A stretch of 43,661 nt of DNA from Hyphomicrobiales bacterium (GTDB lineage Bacteria > Pseudomonadota > Alphaproteobacteria > Rhizobiales > Aestuariivirgaceae), in assembly GCA_027024225.1 (NCBI GenBank), contig JALVSR010000042.1, positions 1 to 43,661 of the forward strand, in the 5' to 3' direction. Below are positions 1-8,740 of the stretch, piece by piece. The translations under genes and the position numbers were made by a program. The notes below the pieces were generated by a model. That model made no database searches. It was not told the DNA's origin and saw only the letters and a program-made list of their open reading frames with translations. Position 1 is the stretch's first letter. Each line of letters opens with the position of its first letter.

Positions 1-206
1 CCGTAGCCGGCGCTGGCGCCGATGTAGAAGCCGGAAAAACGCGGGCCTGGCGTGTGGCGCGCCAGGTAGGATGCTTCCTTTTCGCTGCGCACCACCACTG
101 CGGCGGTGGGTTGCACGCGCAAGGCCTCGCGCCCTTTGTCTACATTTTCGCACGCCTGCAATTGCACCCATGCGCCAAGGCAAGAGAAAAACGTGCCAAT
201 ATCCAT
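1..206 (-). CDS. 5' portion of a putative outer-membrane beta-barrel protein, truncated by the window edge
   Basis: Open minus-strand frame missing from the ORF track because it has no stop in the window. It starts MDIGTFFSCLGAWVQ and reads ...TPGPRFSGFYIGASAGYG at the edge; 'GFYIGASAGYG' resembles the first strand of Omp25/opacity-type porins. A GAGGGG ribosome-binding site precedes the ATG. There is no clear signal peptide, so the start is uncertain. Confidence 0.45.
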   Translation of the reverse strand, partial: MDIGTFFSCLGAWVQLQACENVDKGREALRVQPTAAVVVRSEKEASYLARHTPGPRFSGFYIGASAGY

Positions 207-371
207 GTCTGACCCCTCTTCATGCTGTGGATGTGATGCATCCCCAGCCCTCAAGAAGGGTTTAGAAACCGGCCTTGGCGGCGCGTTGACGGCGTGGCGG
301 CGCGGCAGCGGTCATTTCGTGGCGGATTGGGCGCGAATGCGGCGCACAGGTGGCGGCCCAGCAACCGGGAA

Positions 372-682
372 CCACAACGTGGTGCCGGAGGACATCCGAT
401 GAATAACCAGCAGCTCGCTACGTCTGCGGAAGTGAAAAGCCACAACGTGGCCGCCGGAGGACATCCGATGAGACGCCATCGGCACTCTTGGTCTGCAAAA
501 GTCAAAGGCCACGACGTGGCTCGCCGCGTCGTCAGCGCGGTATCGCGCCTGAGGACGTCTGATGAGCTGCCAGCAGCTCGCTACGTCTGCGGAAGTGAAA
601 AGCCACAACGTGGCCGCCGGAGGACATCCGATGAGACGCCATCGGCACTCTTGGTCTGCAAAAGTTAAAAACCACAATGTGG
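372..682. repeat. Short imperfect tandem array carrying five copies of CCAC(a/g)A(c/t)GTGG at about 69-bp spacing
   Basis: Motif at 372-382, 440-450, 509-519, 603-613 and 672-682. A 95-bp segment is repeated exactly at 408-502 and 571-665. Confidence 0.85.
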
Positions 683-683
683 T

Positions 684-2195
684 TCAACGCCTTCTCAGGA
701 TGCTGCCCAGCACGCCGCGGATGATGGCCCGGCCCAGCTGCGTACCGATGGAGCCGACCATGGAGCGGATGAACCGCTCGGTGGTGCTCATGCGGCGGGA
801 AGAACGGCGGCTTTCGCGCTCCTCGCGCTTGCGGGCCTCCTCCTCGGCCTTGCGCGCCTCTTCCTCCGCGCGCAGGCGCTCCAGCTCCTCGGCGCGTTTT
901 TTCAGGATTTCATAGGCGCTTTCGCGGTTCACTTCTTCCTCGTAAAGGCCGAAGAGGGGGGAGTTCTGGATCACCTGCTTGCGCTCCGCTTCCGTAATCG
1001 GCCCCATGCGCGAGGAGGGTGGGCGGATGAGCGTGCGCTGCACCATGCTCGGCACGCCCTTCTCCTCCAGCGTGGAGACCAGCGCCTCGCCCACGCCCAG
1101 CTGGGTGATGACCTCCGCCGTGTCGAAGCGCGGGTTCTGGCGAAAGGTTTCGGCCGCCGCCTTCACCGCCTTCTGCTCGCGGGGGGTGTAGGCGCGCAGC
1201 GCGTGCTGGATGCGGTTGCCAAGCTGCGCCAGCACGCCATCGGGCACGTCCAGCGGGTTCTGCGTGACGAAATACACGCCCACGCCCTTCGACCGGATGA
1301 GCTTCACCACCTGCTCGATCTTCTCCACCAGCGCCTTTGGCACCTCGTCGAACAGCAGGTGCGCCTCGTCGAAGAAGAACACCAGCTTCGGCTTGTCCGG
1401 GTCGCCCACCTCGGGCAGTTCCTCGAACAATTCGGAGAGCAGCCACAAGAGAAAGGTGGCGTAAAGGCGCGGCGACTGCATCAGCTTGTCGGCGGCCAGG
1501 ATGTTGATGTAACCGCGCCCGTCGCGCGTGGTGCGCATGAAATCGCGGATATCCAGCGCCGGCTCGCCGAAGAACAGCTCCGCCCCCTGTTCCTCCAGCA
1601 CCAGCAGGCGGCGCTGAATGGCCCCGATGGTGCGCTTGTCGATGTTGCCGTATTCGGTTGTGAGCTCCTTTCCTCGCTCGGCCAGATCCTTCAGAAGCGC
1701 TTGCAGGTCCTCCAGATCCAGCAGCAACAAGCCCTCCTCGTCGGCGATGCGAAAGGCGATGTTCAGCGCCCCTTCCTGCGCCTCGGTCAGGTTCATCAGG
1801 CGCGAGAGCATCAGGGGCCCCATCTCGGAGATGGTGGTGCGCACCGGATGTCCCTGCTCGCCGAACAGGTCCCAGAAGATGGTGGGAAAGCCGCGGAAAT
1901 CGTAATCGTCGAAGCCGATCTTTTTCGCGCGCTCCAGCAGGAAGTCCTTCGGCTCGCCCGGCTGGGAGATGCCCGCAAGATCCCCCTTCACATCCGCCGC
2001 GAACACCGGCACGCCAGCATCGGAAAAGCCTTCCGAGAGGATCTGCAGGGTCACCGTCTTGCCGGTGCCGGTGGCGCCGGTGATGAGCCCGTGGCGGTTG
2101 GCGTAGGGCAGGTTGAGCCACTGCTTGATGGGTTTGCCGTCATCATCGAAGGCGGAGCCGATGAAAATCCGCTCCATGCTGGAATCGTCCTTCAT
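684..2195 (-). CDS. HerA-like helicase/ATPase (DUF853, YjgR-like)
   Basis: Walker [31 protein letters not shown], and Walker B-like [14 protein letters not shown]. The start is placed at [13 protein letters not shown]; the ORF extends to 2255. Confidence 0.85.
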   Translation of the reverse strand: MKDDSSMERIFIGSAFDDDGKPIKQWLNLPYANRHGLITGATGTGKTVTLQILSEGFSDAGVPVFAADVKGDLAGISQPGEPKDFLLERAKKIGFDDYDFRGFPTIFWDLFGEQGHPVRTTISEMGPLMLSRLMNLTEAQEGALNIAFRIADEEGLLLLDLEDLQALLKDLAERGKELTTEYGNIDKRTIGAIQRRLLVLEEQGAELFFGEPALDIRDFMRTTRDGRGYINILAADKLMQSPRLYATFLLWLLSELFEELPEVGDPDKPKLVFFFDEAHLLFDEVPKALVEKIEQVVKLIRSKGVGVYFVTQNPLDVPDGVLAQLGNRIQHALRAYTPREQKAVKAAAETFRQNPRFDTAEVITQLGVGEALVSTLEEKGVPSMVQRTLIRPPSSRMGPITEAERKQVIQNSPLFGLYEEEVNRESAYEILKKRAEELERLRAEEEARKAEEEARKREERESRRSSRRMSTTERFIRSMVGSIGTQLGRAIIRGVLGSILRRR

Positions 2196-2329
2196 GGGTG
2201 GTGCGCCCCCTTGTCGGTTGTGAGCCATGGATTTCCGCCGATCGCTGGCAAGCATGGGAAATTCGGCATGACGCTGTCAAGCGAAAGACGGCCGCCCATA
2301 GGGGTTCGCCGGTGGCCGCCCATGACGAA

Positions 2330-2354
2330 GGCCGGCGGTGTCACGCCGCCGGCC
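2330..2354. terminator. GC-rich hairpin, possible terminator or attenuator downstream of the podJ-like gene
   Basis: GGCCGGCGG-tgtcacg-CCGCCGGCC, a 9-bp perfect stem. Confidence 0.45.
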
Positions 2355-2519
2355 CCCCGGGGTGCCTCTCGCGCCGCTATCGCCGGCGATCTCACGCCAG
2401 GTTGCGCAAGGGTTGACCGATGAAACCGCCCCGCGCCCCACCCAGGCCCTTGTCCTTCAGAATTTGGGGGGCGCGAGGTGGTGGATGGTTCTTCCATTCA
2501 TTTTGGTATCATTTTGGTA

Positions 2520-5500
2520 TCAAGTGTGCGTGGCCGTGGCTGCGCGCAGGTGCTTGAGCAGCTCCATGCTCGGCTGGCCGTTCACCGGCAGGCGGCTTTG
2601 CAGCTGAAACAGCCGGATGGCATTGGCCGTGCGGTTGCCCATCAGGCCATCCACCGGCCCGACGTCATAGCCGAGCCCCTTGAGCAGCTTTTGCACCTCC
2701 ATCACCAGCGCCTTGCCCGTCGGTTCCTTCTCCGGCGTCAGGGAGGAGGCCTGAGGCCCGGAATCGTCACGCCATTCGGGCCGGTCGATAACGAGGATGT
2801 TGGCATTGCGCACCACTGGTTTCAGGCGGAATTCCTCGAGCCGTTTCCGCAAGACCGCCAGTTTGTCCGCGCCAAGGAATTCGCCCAGCTTCCTCGCCTG
2901 TGACGCGGCCATGGCGTCGCCCCGGGCGGCGGCCACGGAATACCAGAACCAGGCCTGCTCCAGATCTTGCGGCACGCCCTGGCCGCGGTGATACAGCACT
3001 GCCAGGTTGAACTGGCTGTCGCGCACGCCATGTTCCGCAGCCTTGCGGAACCAGTAGGCCGCCTTTTCGAAATCCGGCGTGCCCAGCTTGCCGGCCGCGT
3101 GCAGGGCGCCCAGGTTGTGCATGGCGCGCACGTTGCCCAACAGGGCCGCGCGCTCGTACCATTTGGCCGCCGTTGCGAAATCACGCGGCACCCCCAGCCC
3201 CTGTTCATGCATGGCGCCGAGGCGGAACATGGCCACGATCACGCCTTTGTCCGCCGCCTTGCGGAACCAGTGGGCCGCCTTTTCAGGGTTCTGCGCCAAT
3301 TTGTCATGCCCGCGCAAGTAGCGCGTGGCCACCATGAAGGCCGCCTTGCCATCACCCTCAAGCGCCGCCTGGCGCAGGGCCTCCGGGCCGATGCTTTCGG
3401 GCAGCGAGGGGACCGCCTGATGGGTGCTGGCGGCCGACATGCCGATGCTGCCGGTAACGATGTCGCTACCGTTCGTCAGGCTGGCGCTGGCCGTCTCCCG
3501 AGGCGTGAACAGCCCTGACGAAGCCGCACCGGCGGTCGGTCTTGCGCTGGCGCCGGCCGACAGGCTCGCCTGCTTGTCCTGGCCGGGCGCGGCCGGCCTT
3601 GCCGCTTCATCATGCCGGGGCGCGTTCTTCGCGGCCGGCTCGTTGGCTGGACCGGCATTCTCCCCGGGTTCCCCGGTGGCCGGAGCGGACGGCGTGGTTT
3701 GCGCCGCGCCGCCAGTGGTGGCAGAGGGGGCTCCTTGGGCCGTTTCTTCCGCCGGCATGCTGCTGACGGTGGGCTTTGCCACCGGTGGGGTCCTGGTGGA
3801 CGGATTCTGGGTGAGGTAGAGCGTGGCCGAGGCCAGCAAGACCGCGCCAGCCAGCATCAGGCGCCGCCGCGATTGGGTGGCTTCGGTCTGCCTTCCATCT
3901 TCCTTCATGGCCTGCTCCGGCAGATCCTTCCCGCCCTTCCGGCTGGTAAAAAGGCCCAGAATGGACTTGGACTTGCCCTCGGTGTCTTCATCTTTCGCAT
4001 CGGCCTGGGCTTCCGCACCGGGGGAGGCCGGCATGGCTGCCGCCGGCGCCGTGGCGGCATGGGGTGCGGTATCCTTCTGTTTGCGTCCCGGCATGAAACG
4101 GGCCAGGAAGCCGCCGCTCTCTTCCTTGTCCTTGCCTCCAGCGTCTTTCTGGCTGGCGGCCAGCGCGGCCCGCCGGGCGGCGGCGATGAAATCATCCTCC
4201 AGCTGCACGGGCCTGGCGGCGGCATTCGTGGCGGCGGGCGCGCCGGATGCCATGTCCGCTGTCACCGCGTGGGCGGGCGCATCGGTGATGGGACCATCAT
4301 TCGCGGGTGCCGCGCTCCGCGCATCATTGCCGGCGCCGACCGGGGCCTCGGCCATCAGGCGGGCGGAGATGCGCTCCGCGATGCGCTGGGGATCGTCATC
4401 GACATTTCCCGCGGCCGCTCCGGAGGGCTCGCCTTGCTGGCTGGCCGAGACCTGCCTGGCAGGTGAGGGCGCGTTCATGTCGGTTTCCGGGGCGGGAGCG
4501 CTTTCGGCCAGCAGATCCGCCGCGGCCATGTCCGTGTCCATCGTGCTGGTTTGCGGTTCGGTCCGGGGCGTCTCCGTCTTCGCCGTGGGGGAGGATGCTT
4601 GCCCCACCGGCCGCTCTTCCAGCTCGATCAGCCGTTCCACGATCTCGGCCAGCGTGGCCTGTGTGGCTTCCAGCATTTCACGCGCGTTGCGGTCGGCCTC
4701 GCGGGCGAATTTCTCGAGCTCCTGCAGGCCTTTCTTCAGGGCGGCGATTTCCTCGTCTCGGCCATCTTCCGCATGGGCCGCGGCGCCATCTTCCAGTGTC
4801 TGCTGCAATTGCTCGACAATGGCTTCCATCTGCTGCAGGCGCTGCCCCTGGGCCGAAACCTCGGCCAGGGCCGATTCGTGCGCGGCCAGCTTGTCGCCGA
4901 TGATGGCCAGCGGCTCGCCCAGCGCCTCTTCCACCATGTTGCGCAGGCCCAGGACCTGCTCCTCGATGGCGGCCACGCGCGCATCGTCGGCGGGAGCGCC
5001 GCCGGCGTGCGCGGCCTGCAGCTGGGCGCTCAGCGTGTCCAGACGTTCCCGCAGGGCCATCACCTCGGCGCGGTCGGCCTTGTCCTCTACCGCCGCCGAG
5101 AGATGCTCCAGCGAAGCCCGCACTTGTTCCAGCTCATCGCGGCCGACCTTTTCCTGCAGTTCCGTGCGCACCGCGTTGAGCTGATCATCGATGCGGTCGA
5201 TGTCGGTGCGCAAGCGTTCCACGTCCATGGCGCCGGCGGCCAGGTCCTCGATCTTGCCCTGCAGGCGCGCCACCATGGCGGCGATGCGCTCCTCGGTCGC
5301 GCGCACCTGCGAGCCGGTCTCGGCGCGGATCATCTCCTCCACGTTTTCCGGCATGGCCGGGGCGGTGGCGTGCTCCACCTTGGCCGCCAGCTCTTCCATG
5401 CAGGCGTCCACATAGGCGCGGGTGCTGCTCTCGGCGGCGGCGGTGATGTCCTCCAGGCGCTGCTGCAGGGCGTTGATGCGCTCTTCCAGCGTCTGCACGG

Positions 5501-6068
5501 CCTCCACCGGGCCACCGCCGCCCCGAGCCAGTTGCAGGGCTTCCGCCGTGCGCTTGCTCACTTCCTCGAGCTGCTCGCGCAGGCTGCCGATGGCTTCCGC
5601 CGTGCGTCCTTCCGCCAGCTCCAAGTGTTCGATGAGGTTGTGCAGCGCCGTTTTCAGCTCCGCGTAGCCTGGCACTTCCTCGGGCTTCTGGGGCGCGAAG
5701 GGCCGTTCCTCTTCCAGCCGCCGCCCCAGTTCTTCCAGCCGTCCGGCGATGGCGGCCAGCTGTTGCTGCACCAGTTCCTCGAATCCGTCCATCCTGCTGG
5801 CATTCAGAGCCATCTTTCCATTCTCCCCGACTATACCGTCACGGCCCGTGACCCTTCTGGCGCGACTGGCGGCCACGGCCGGCCGGGCATCACCGTCACC
5901 GCCGGACGGCGTAACGGGCACCGCATCGCGCAGCAGTTCCTGCAACTGATCGCGCACGCTGCGCAGCGCTCGTGCATCTCCGCCGCCGTTCTTCTTCCCC
6001 GCCATGCGCAAGGGCCTCTGGCTCGTGCATGCAAGGGCCTGGCGCGCTTCGTTTTGCGACCGGGCCAT
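2520..6068 (-). CDS. PodJ-like polar localization protein: coiled coil, single TM, Sel1 repeats, C-terminal peptidoglycan-binding domain
   Basis: Long coiled-coil N-terminus, TM segment RRLMLAGAVLLASATLYLTQN, Sel1-like repeats (KAAHWFRKAADKGVIVAMFRLGAMHEQGLGVPRDFATAAKWYERAA...), and a C-terminal PG_binding_1-like motif (LLKGLGYDVGPVDGLMGNRTANAIRLFQ). The true start could be 6005 or 5813. Confidence 0.8.
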   Translation of the reverse strand: MARSQNEARQALACTSQRPLRMAGKKNGGGDARALRSVRDQLQELLRDAVPVTPSGGDGDARPAVAASRARRVTGRDGIVGENGKMALNASRMDGFEELVQQQLAAIAGRLEELGRRLEEERPFAPQKPEEVPGYAELKTALHNLIEHLELAEGRTAEAIGSLREQLEEVSKRTAEALQLARGGGGPVEAVQTLEERINALQQRLEDITAAAESSTRAYVDACMEELAAKVEHATAPAMPENVEEMIRAETGSQVRATEERIAAMVARLQGKIEDLAAGAMDVERLRTDIDRIDDQLNAVRTELQEKVGRDELEQVRASLEHLSAAVEDKADRAEVMALRERLDTLSAQLQAAHAGGAPADDARVAAIEEQVLGLRNMVEEALGEPLAIIGDKLAAHESALAEVSAQGQRLQQMEAIVEQLQQTLEDGAAAHAEDGRDEEIAALKKGLQELEKFAREADRNAREMLEATQATLAEIVERLIELEERPVGQASSPTAKTETPRTEPQTSTMDTDMAAADLLAESAPAPETDMNAPSPARQVSASQQGEPSGAAAGNVDDDPQRIAERISARLMAEAPVGAGNDARSAAPANDGPITDAPAHAVTADMASGAPAATNAAARPVQLEDDFIAAARRAALAASQKDAGGKDKEESGGFLARFMPGRKQKDTAPHAATAPAAAMPASPGAEAQADAKDEDTEGKSKSILGLFTSRKGGKDLPEQAMKEDGRQTEATQSRRRLMLAGAVLLASATLYLTQNPSTRTPPVAKPTVSSMPAEETAQGAPSATTGGAAQTTPSAPATGEPGENAGPANEPAAKNAPRHDEAARPAAPGQDKQASLSAGASARPTAGAASSGLFTPRETASASLTNGSDIVTGSIGMSAASTHQAVPSLPESIGPEALRQAALEGDGKAAFMVATRYLRGHDKLAQNPEKAAHWFRKAADKGVIVAMFRLGAMHEQGLGVPRDFATAAKWYERAALLGNVRAMHNLGALHAAGKLGTPDFEKAAYWFRKAAEHGVRDSQFNLAVLYHRGQGVPQDLEQAWFWYSVAAARGDAMAASQARKLGEFLGADKLAVLRKRLEEFRLKPVVRNANILVIDRPEWRDDSGPQASSLTPEKEPTGKALVMEVQKLLKGLGYDVGPVDGLMGNRTANAIRLFQLQSRLPVNGQPSMELLKHLRAATATHT

Positions 6069-6488
6069 GTTGCCTGCTCACAAACGTCGACAATTAAGGT
6101 AAACATTTCATTAAGCGGCTGTATCTCCCGCCGCATTTGTGCGCTGACCGCAGCTGGGCAAAAAACGGAAGGGGTAAGAGACACCCAAGGGGGCGCCGCG
6201 CCAAGGGCCTCCAAGCGAGGGATCGGGGGATATGGGCCCGGCATTCACCCTTTCCGAAAACGGGTGAGCACGCGCATCATGCAAGATTGCAAAGGGGCTG
6301 TCTGGCGCAAACTGCCCGGCCCTGAACCTGAGGCTTCCGGTTCGGTGGGCGCAAACGGGGCACGGGGTGGTGGGTGGTTCGCAATACGTTTTTTGGGCTG
6401 GCCCGGACAAATTGCTCAACATCGTTTCATGTCATTGAAATCATCATGATTTCCCAACATCTCGACAACATGGTTTTCGAGGGTTGAG

Positions 6489-6526
6489 AGAAGCGCCAAT
6501 GGCGATTTTCTGCCATTGGCGCTTCT
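6489..6526. terminator. Strong hairpin, probable bidirectional terminator
   Basis: Perfect 15-bp stem AGAAGCGCCAATGGC / GCCATTGGCGCTTCT with 8-nt loop. Confidence 0.6.
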
Positions 6527-6541
6527 TTGCCATCCTTTTCG

Positions 6542-6614
6542 CAACTTATTGAATGTCAGGCATGAAAGCGCTTCGCAACGGCCCATGGGGCCGTGCTTGA
6601 CATTCAATGAGTTG
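6542..6614. repeat. 73-bp inverted-repeat element with an internal hairpin
   Basis: Arms CAACTTATTGAATGTCAGGC (6542-6561) and GCTTGACATTCAATGAGTTG (6595-6614) pair 18/20 with two G:U wobbles. The interior holds ACGGCCC-atg-GGGCCGT. Confidence 0.8.
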
Positions 6615-6835
6615 TGAAACGGCAAGCTCGTTATCTGGGCCAGCTTTTTTCGTGCGTTTCGGTGTCGGGCGGCTTTCATGCCCGGCATCGCCCGACACCG
6701 TGCCGTGGGCACCAAGGTGGCGGCGCAGCATGCCCGCCGCGACTGCAAGCGGAAACAAGCGGAAACGATCGAGATGGATCACGGAGTGCAATGGCTCGCG
6801 CCGCCAGGTCCGGCCCGAAGCCGGTGTAGGGCCAT

Positions 6836-8182
6836 TCACCCCGCCCCGGCCTTCGAGGACACGATGCGCACGGGCTGTCCGGGTTGCGGATGGGCCAGCC
6901 GGTGGCTCACCACCCGTACGCCCGCCGGCACCCCCGTCACGATGACCTTGCCTTCGTCCATGCCCAGCAATTTCACCGGCAGGCGGGCCAGCCGGCCATC
7001 ACGCACGATCATCACGCTGTTGCCATCGGCCAGCGCGGCTTCCGGCAGCAACACGACATCACGCAGCAGCGGCCCCCGCATGCGCACTTGCGCAAACGCG
7101 CCGGGCTTCAGCCAGGCCGCCTGTTGCGGGTCGTCGGGTGTGGCGTAAAGGCTTATCGCCCCACTCTTGCGATCCACCCGCGCGCCCTCGCGGGTGACGG
7201 TGGCCGGCAACGACACCTCTCCGGTGCGCGTGTTCACCACCACGCGCACCTTGCGCCCCACGGCCTGCTCGCCGGCGCGGCGCAGGGCCAGCAGCCGCGC
7301 CTCGGGCAGCTGGAACAGCACCTCCGGCGCATCGGCGTCCACGAGAGTGGCCAGCTGCACGCTGGGGCCTGCCTGTTGCCCCACTTCCGCTCGCACGTTG
7401 GTCAGCTGGCCGTCGAAGGGAGCGCGCAGGACGGTCTTTTTCAGGTTGTCCCTGGCCTTTTCCAGCGCCCAGGAAACGCGGGCGAGGACGGCCTGTCGTT
7501 GCGCCAGGCGGGCCCGGGCCACCGCCAGCGCCTGCTTGCGACTTTCCAGTTTTTCACGCGCGCTCAGGTATTTCTGCTGCTGTTGGTCCAGTTTCGACTT
7601 CGGCAGGGTGCCCCGCTGCACCAGCGTGCGCACGCGGTCGAATTCCCGCTGCGCCACGCGGAACTGCGCCTCGGCCTCGCGCAGCAGGCGCTGCTCCGAT
7701 TCCATCTTCCCGCGGGCCTCGGCCAGCAGGACTTCGGCCTCCTTCAATTGCGCTTCCGCCTCGCGGACCGCGGCGCGATAGACAAGGTCCTCGATCCGCA
7801 ACAGCTCCTCGCCCTTGCGCACTTCCGCGCCGTTTTTCCACTTCGCCGACACCTGGCTGATGCGGCCGGAAACGGGCATTTGCAACGTGGCCATGCGGGC
7901 GGGCGCCACCTCGCCGTAGAGGATCCACGTCGGCCGGATGCTGACGGGACGGGCCGTGATGACCTGCACGGCCACCGGCTTTTCCACCGCCTTGCGCACA
8001 TGGGGCGTGGGCGCAAATGCCATGATGACCTTCCAGCCGGCCGCGCCCAGGGCCAGCAGCACCAGCGCCAGCAACAGCTGCCGGCCGAGGCGCGCCCGGC
8101 GCGGCGCGGGGGGTGCTGCCGGCGTGTCCTCTTCCCCCGCCAGGGGTTGGGCGGGAATGTCCATTTCCGGGCGCTTGTTCAT
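6836..8182 (-). CDS. HlyD-family/efflux RND transporter periplasmic adaptor subunit
   Basis: N-terminal TM, lipoyl-like VAPARMATLQMPVSGRISQVSAKWKNGAEVRKGEELLRI, long helical hairpin, and TVLRAPFDGQLTNVRAEVGQQ. Confidence 0.85.
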   Translation of the reverse strand: MNKRPEMDIPAQPLAGEEDTPAAPPAPRRARLGRQLLLALVLLALGAAGWKVIMAFAPTPHVRKAVEKPVAVQVITARPVSIRPTWILYGEVAPARMATLQMPVSGRISQVSAKWKNGAEVRKGEELLRIEDLVYRAAVREAEAQLKEAEVLLAEARGKMESEQRLLREAEAQFRVAQREFDRVRTLVQRGTLPKSKLDQQQQKYLSAREKLESRKQALAVARARLAQRQAVLARVSWALEKARDNLKKTVLRAPFDGQLTNVRAEVGQQAGPSVQLATLVDADAPEVLFQLPEARLLALRRAGEQAVGRKVRVVVNTRTGEVSLPATVTREGARVDRKSGAISLYATPDDPQQAAWLKPGAFAQVRMRGPLLRDVVLLPEAALADGNSVMIVRDGRLARLPVKLLGMDEGKVIVTGVPAGVRVVSHRLAHPQPGQPVRIVSSKAGAG

Positions 8183-8343
8183 GTGTTCATCACATACAGG
8201 GAAGGTCTGGTGGACTTCTCATCCGTCCCAACATACCAGCAGGGACGGAAAAGCAAAAACTTAAAATGATTACAGGAAAATTCCCGCCCACATGCGTTTC
8301 ATCATTCTCCTGGCCCGGTTTGCATTCGGTGGAGTGGGGAGGG

Positions 8344-8724
8344 CTACAGGTCGTGATACTTGTCGGCGCGGCCCCTGGCCTTTTCCACGGGATACTTGCG
8401 CGCGTTCAGCTCGATCTTGCGGGCGGCCGCGGCGGCCAGATCAATGCCCGCCTTTTCCGCGATCAGCAGGAGATACAGCAACACGTCGGCGCATTCCTCT
8501 TCCAGTCGCGCGCGCAGCTTGTCATCCGTGGCCAGCGCCTTCTCCAGCTCCTCGTCGGTTTTCCACTGCGCCAGCTCCAGCGCTTCCGCCGCCTCCAGCG
8601 TCAGGGACAGCAGCAGGTTCTTCAGCGTGTGAAACCGCTTCCACTCCCGCGCGTCGCGAAAGGCAATCAGCCGGCGCGTAAGTTCCGCCAGGTCCGGGCT
8701 TTCCTCGTCTTGCCTCCTGGACAT
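8344..8724 (-). CDS. MazG-like nucleotide pyrophosphohydrolase
   Basis: LTLEAAEALELAQW...LEEECADVLLYLLLIAEKAGIDLAAAAARKIELNARKYPVEKARGRADKY. Start set at MSRRQDEE. Confidence 0.85.
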   Translation of the reverse strand: MSRRQDEESPDLAELTRRLIAFRDAREWKRFHTLKNLLLSLTLEAAEALELAQWKTDEELEKALATDDKLRARLEEECADVLLYLLLIAEKAGIDLAAAAARKIELNARKYPVEKARGRADKYHDL

Positions 8725-8740
8725 TTCTTCCCGCTCCCGT

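Noticed and set aside
372-682. Repeat array considered as a CRISPR array
   Set aside because: The spacer-equivalent sequences are also repeated between units, spacing is irregular (68-94 bp), and there are no cas genes in the window.
3823-5184. 453-aa plus-strand Ser/Ala-rich ORF and overlapping 632-aa ORF (4551-6449)
   Set aside because: Antisense of the podJ-like coiled-coil region; Ser/Ala/Arg-rich translation is a codon-bias artefact.
6437-6453. Palindrome tested by eye as an FNR box
   Set aside because: GAAATCA-N3-TGATTTC does not fit TTGAT-N4-ATCAA.
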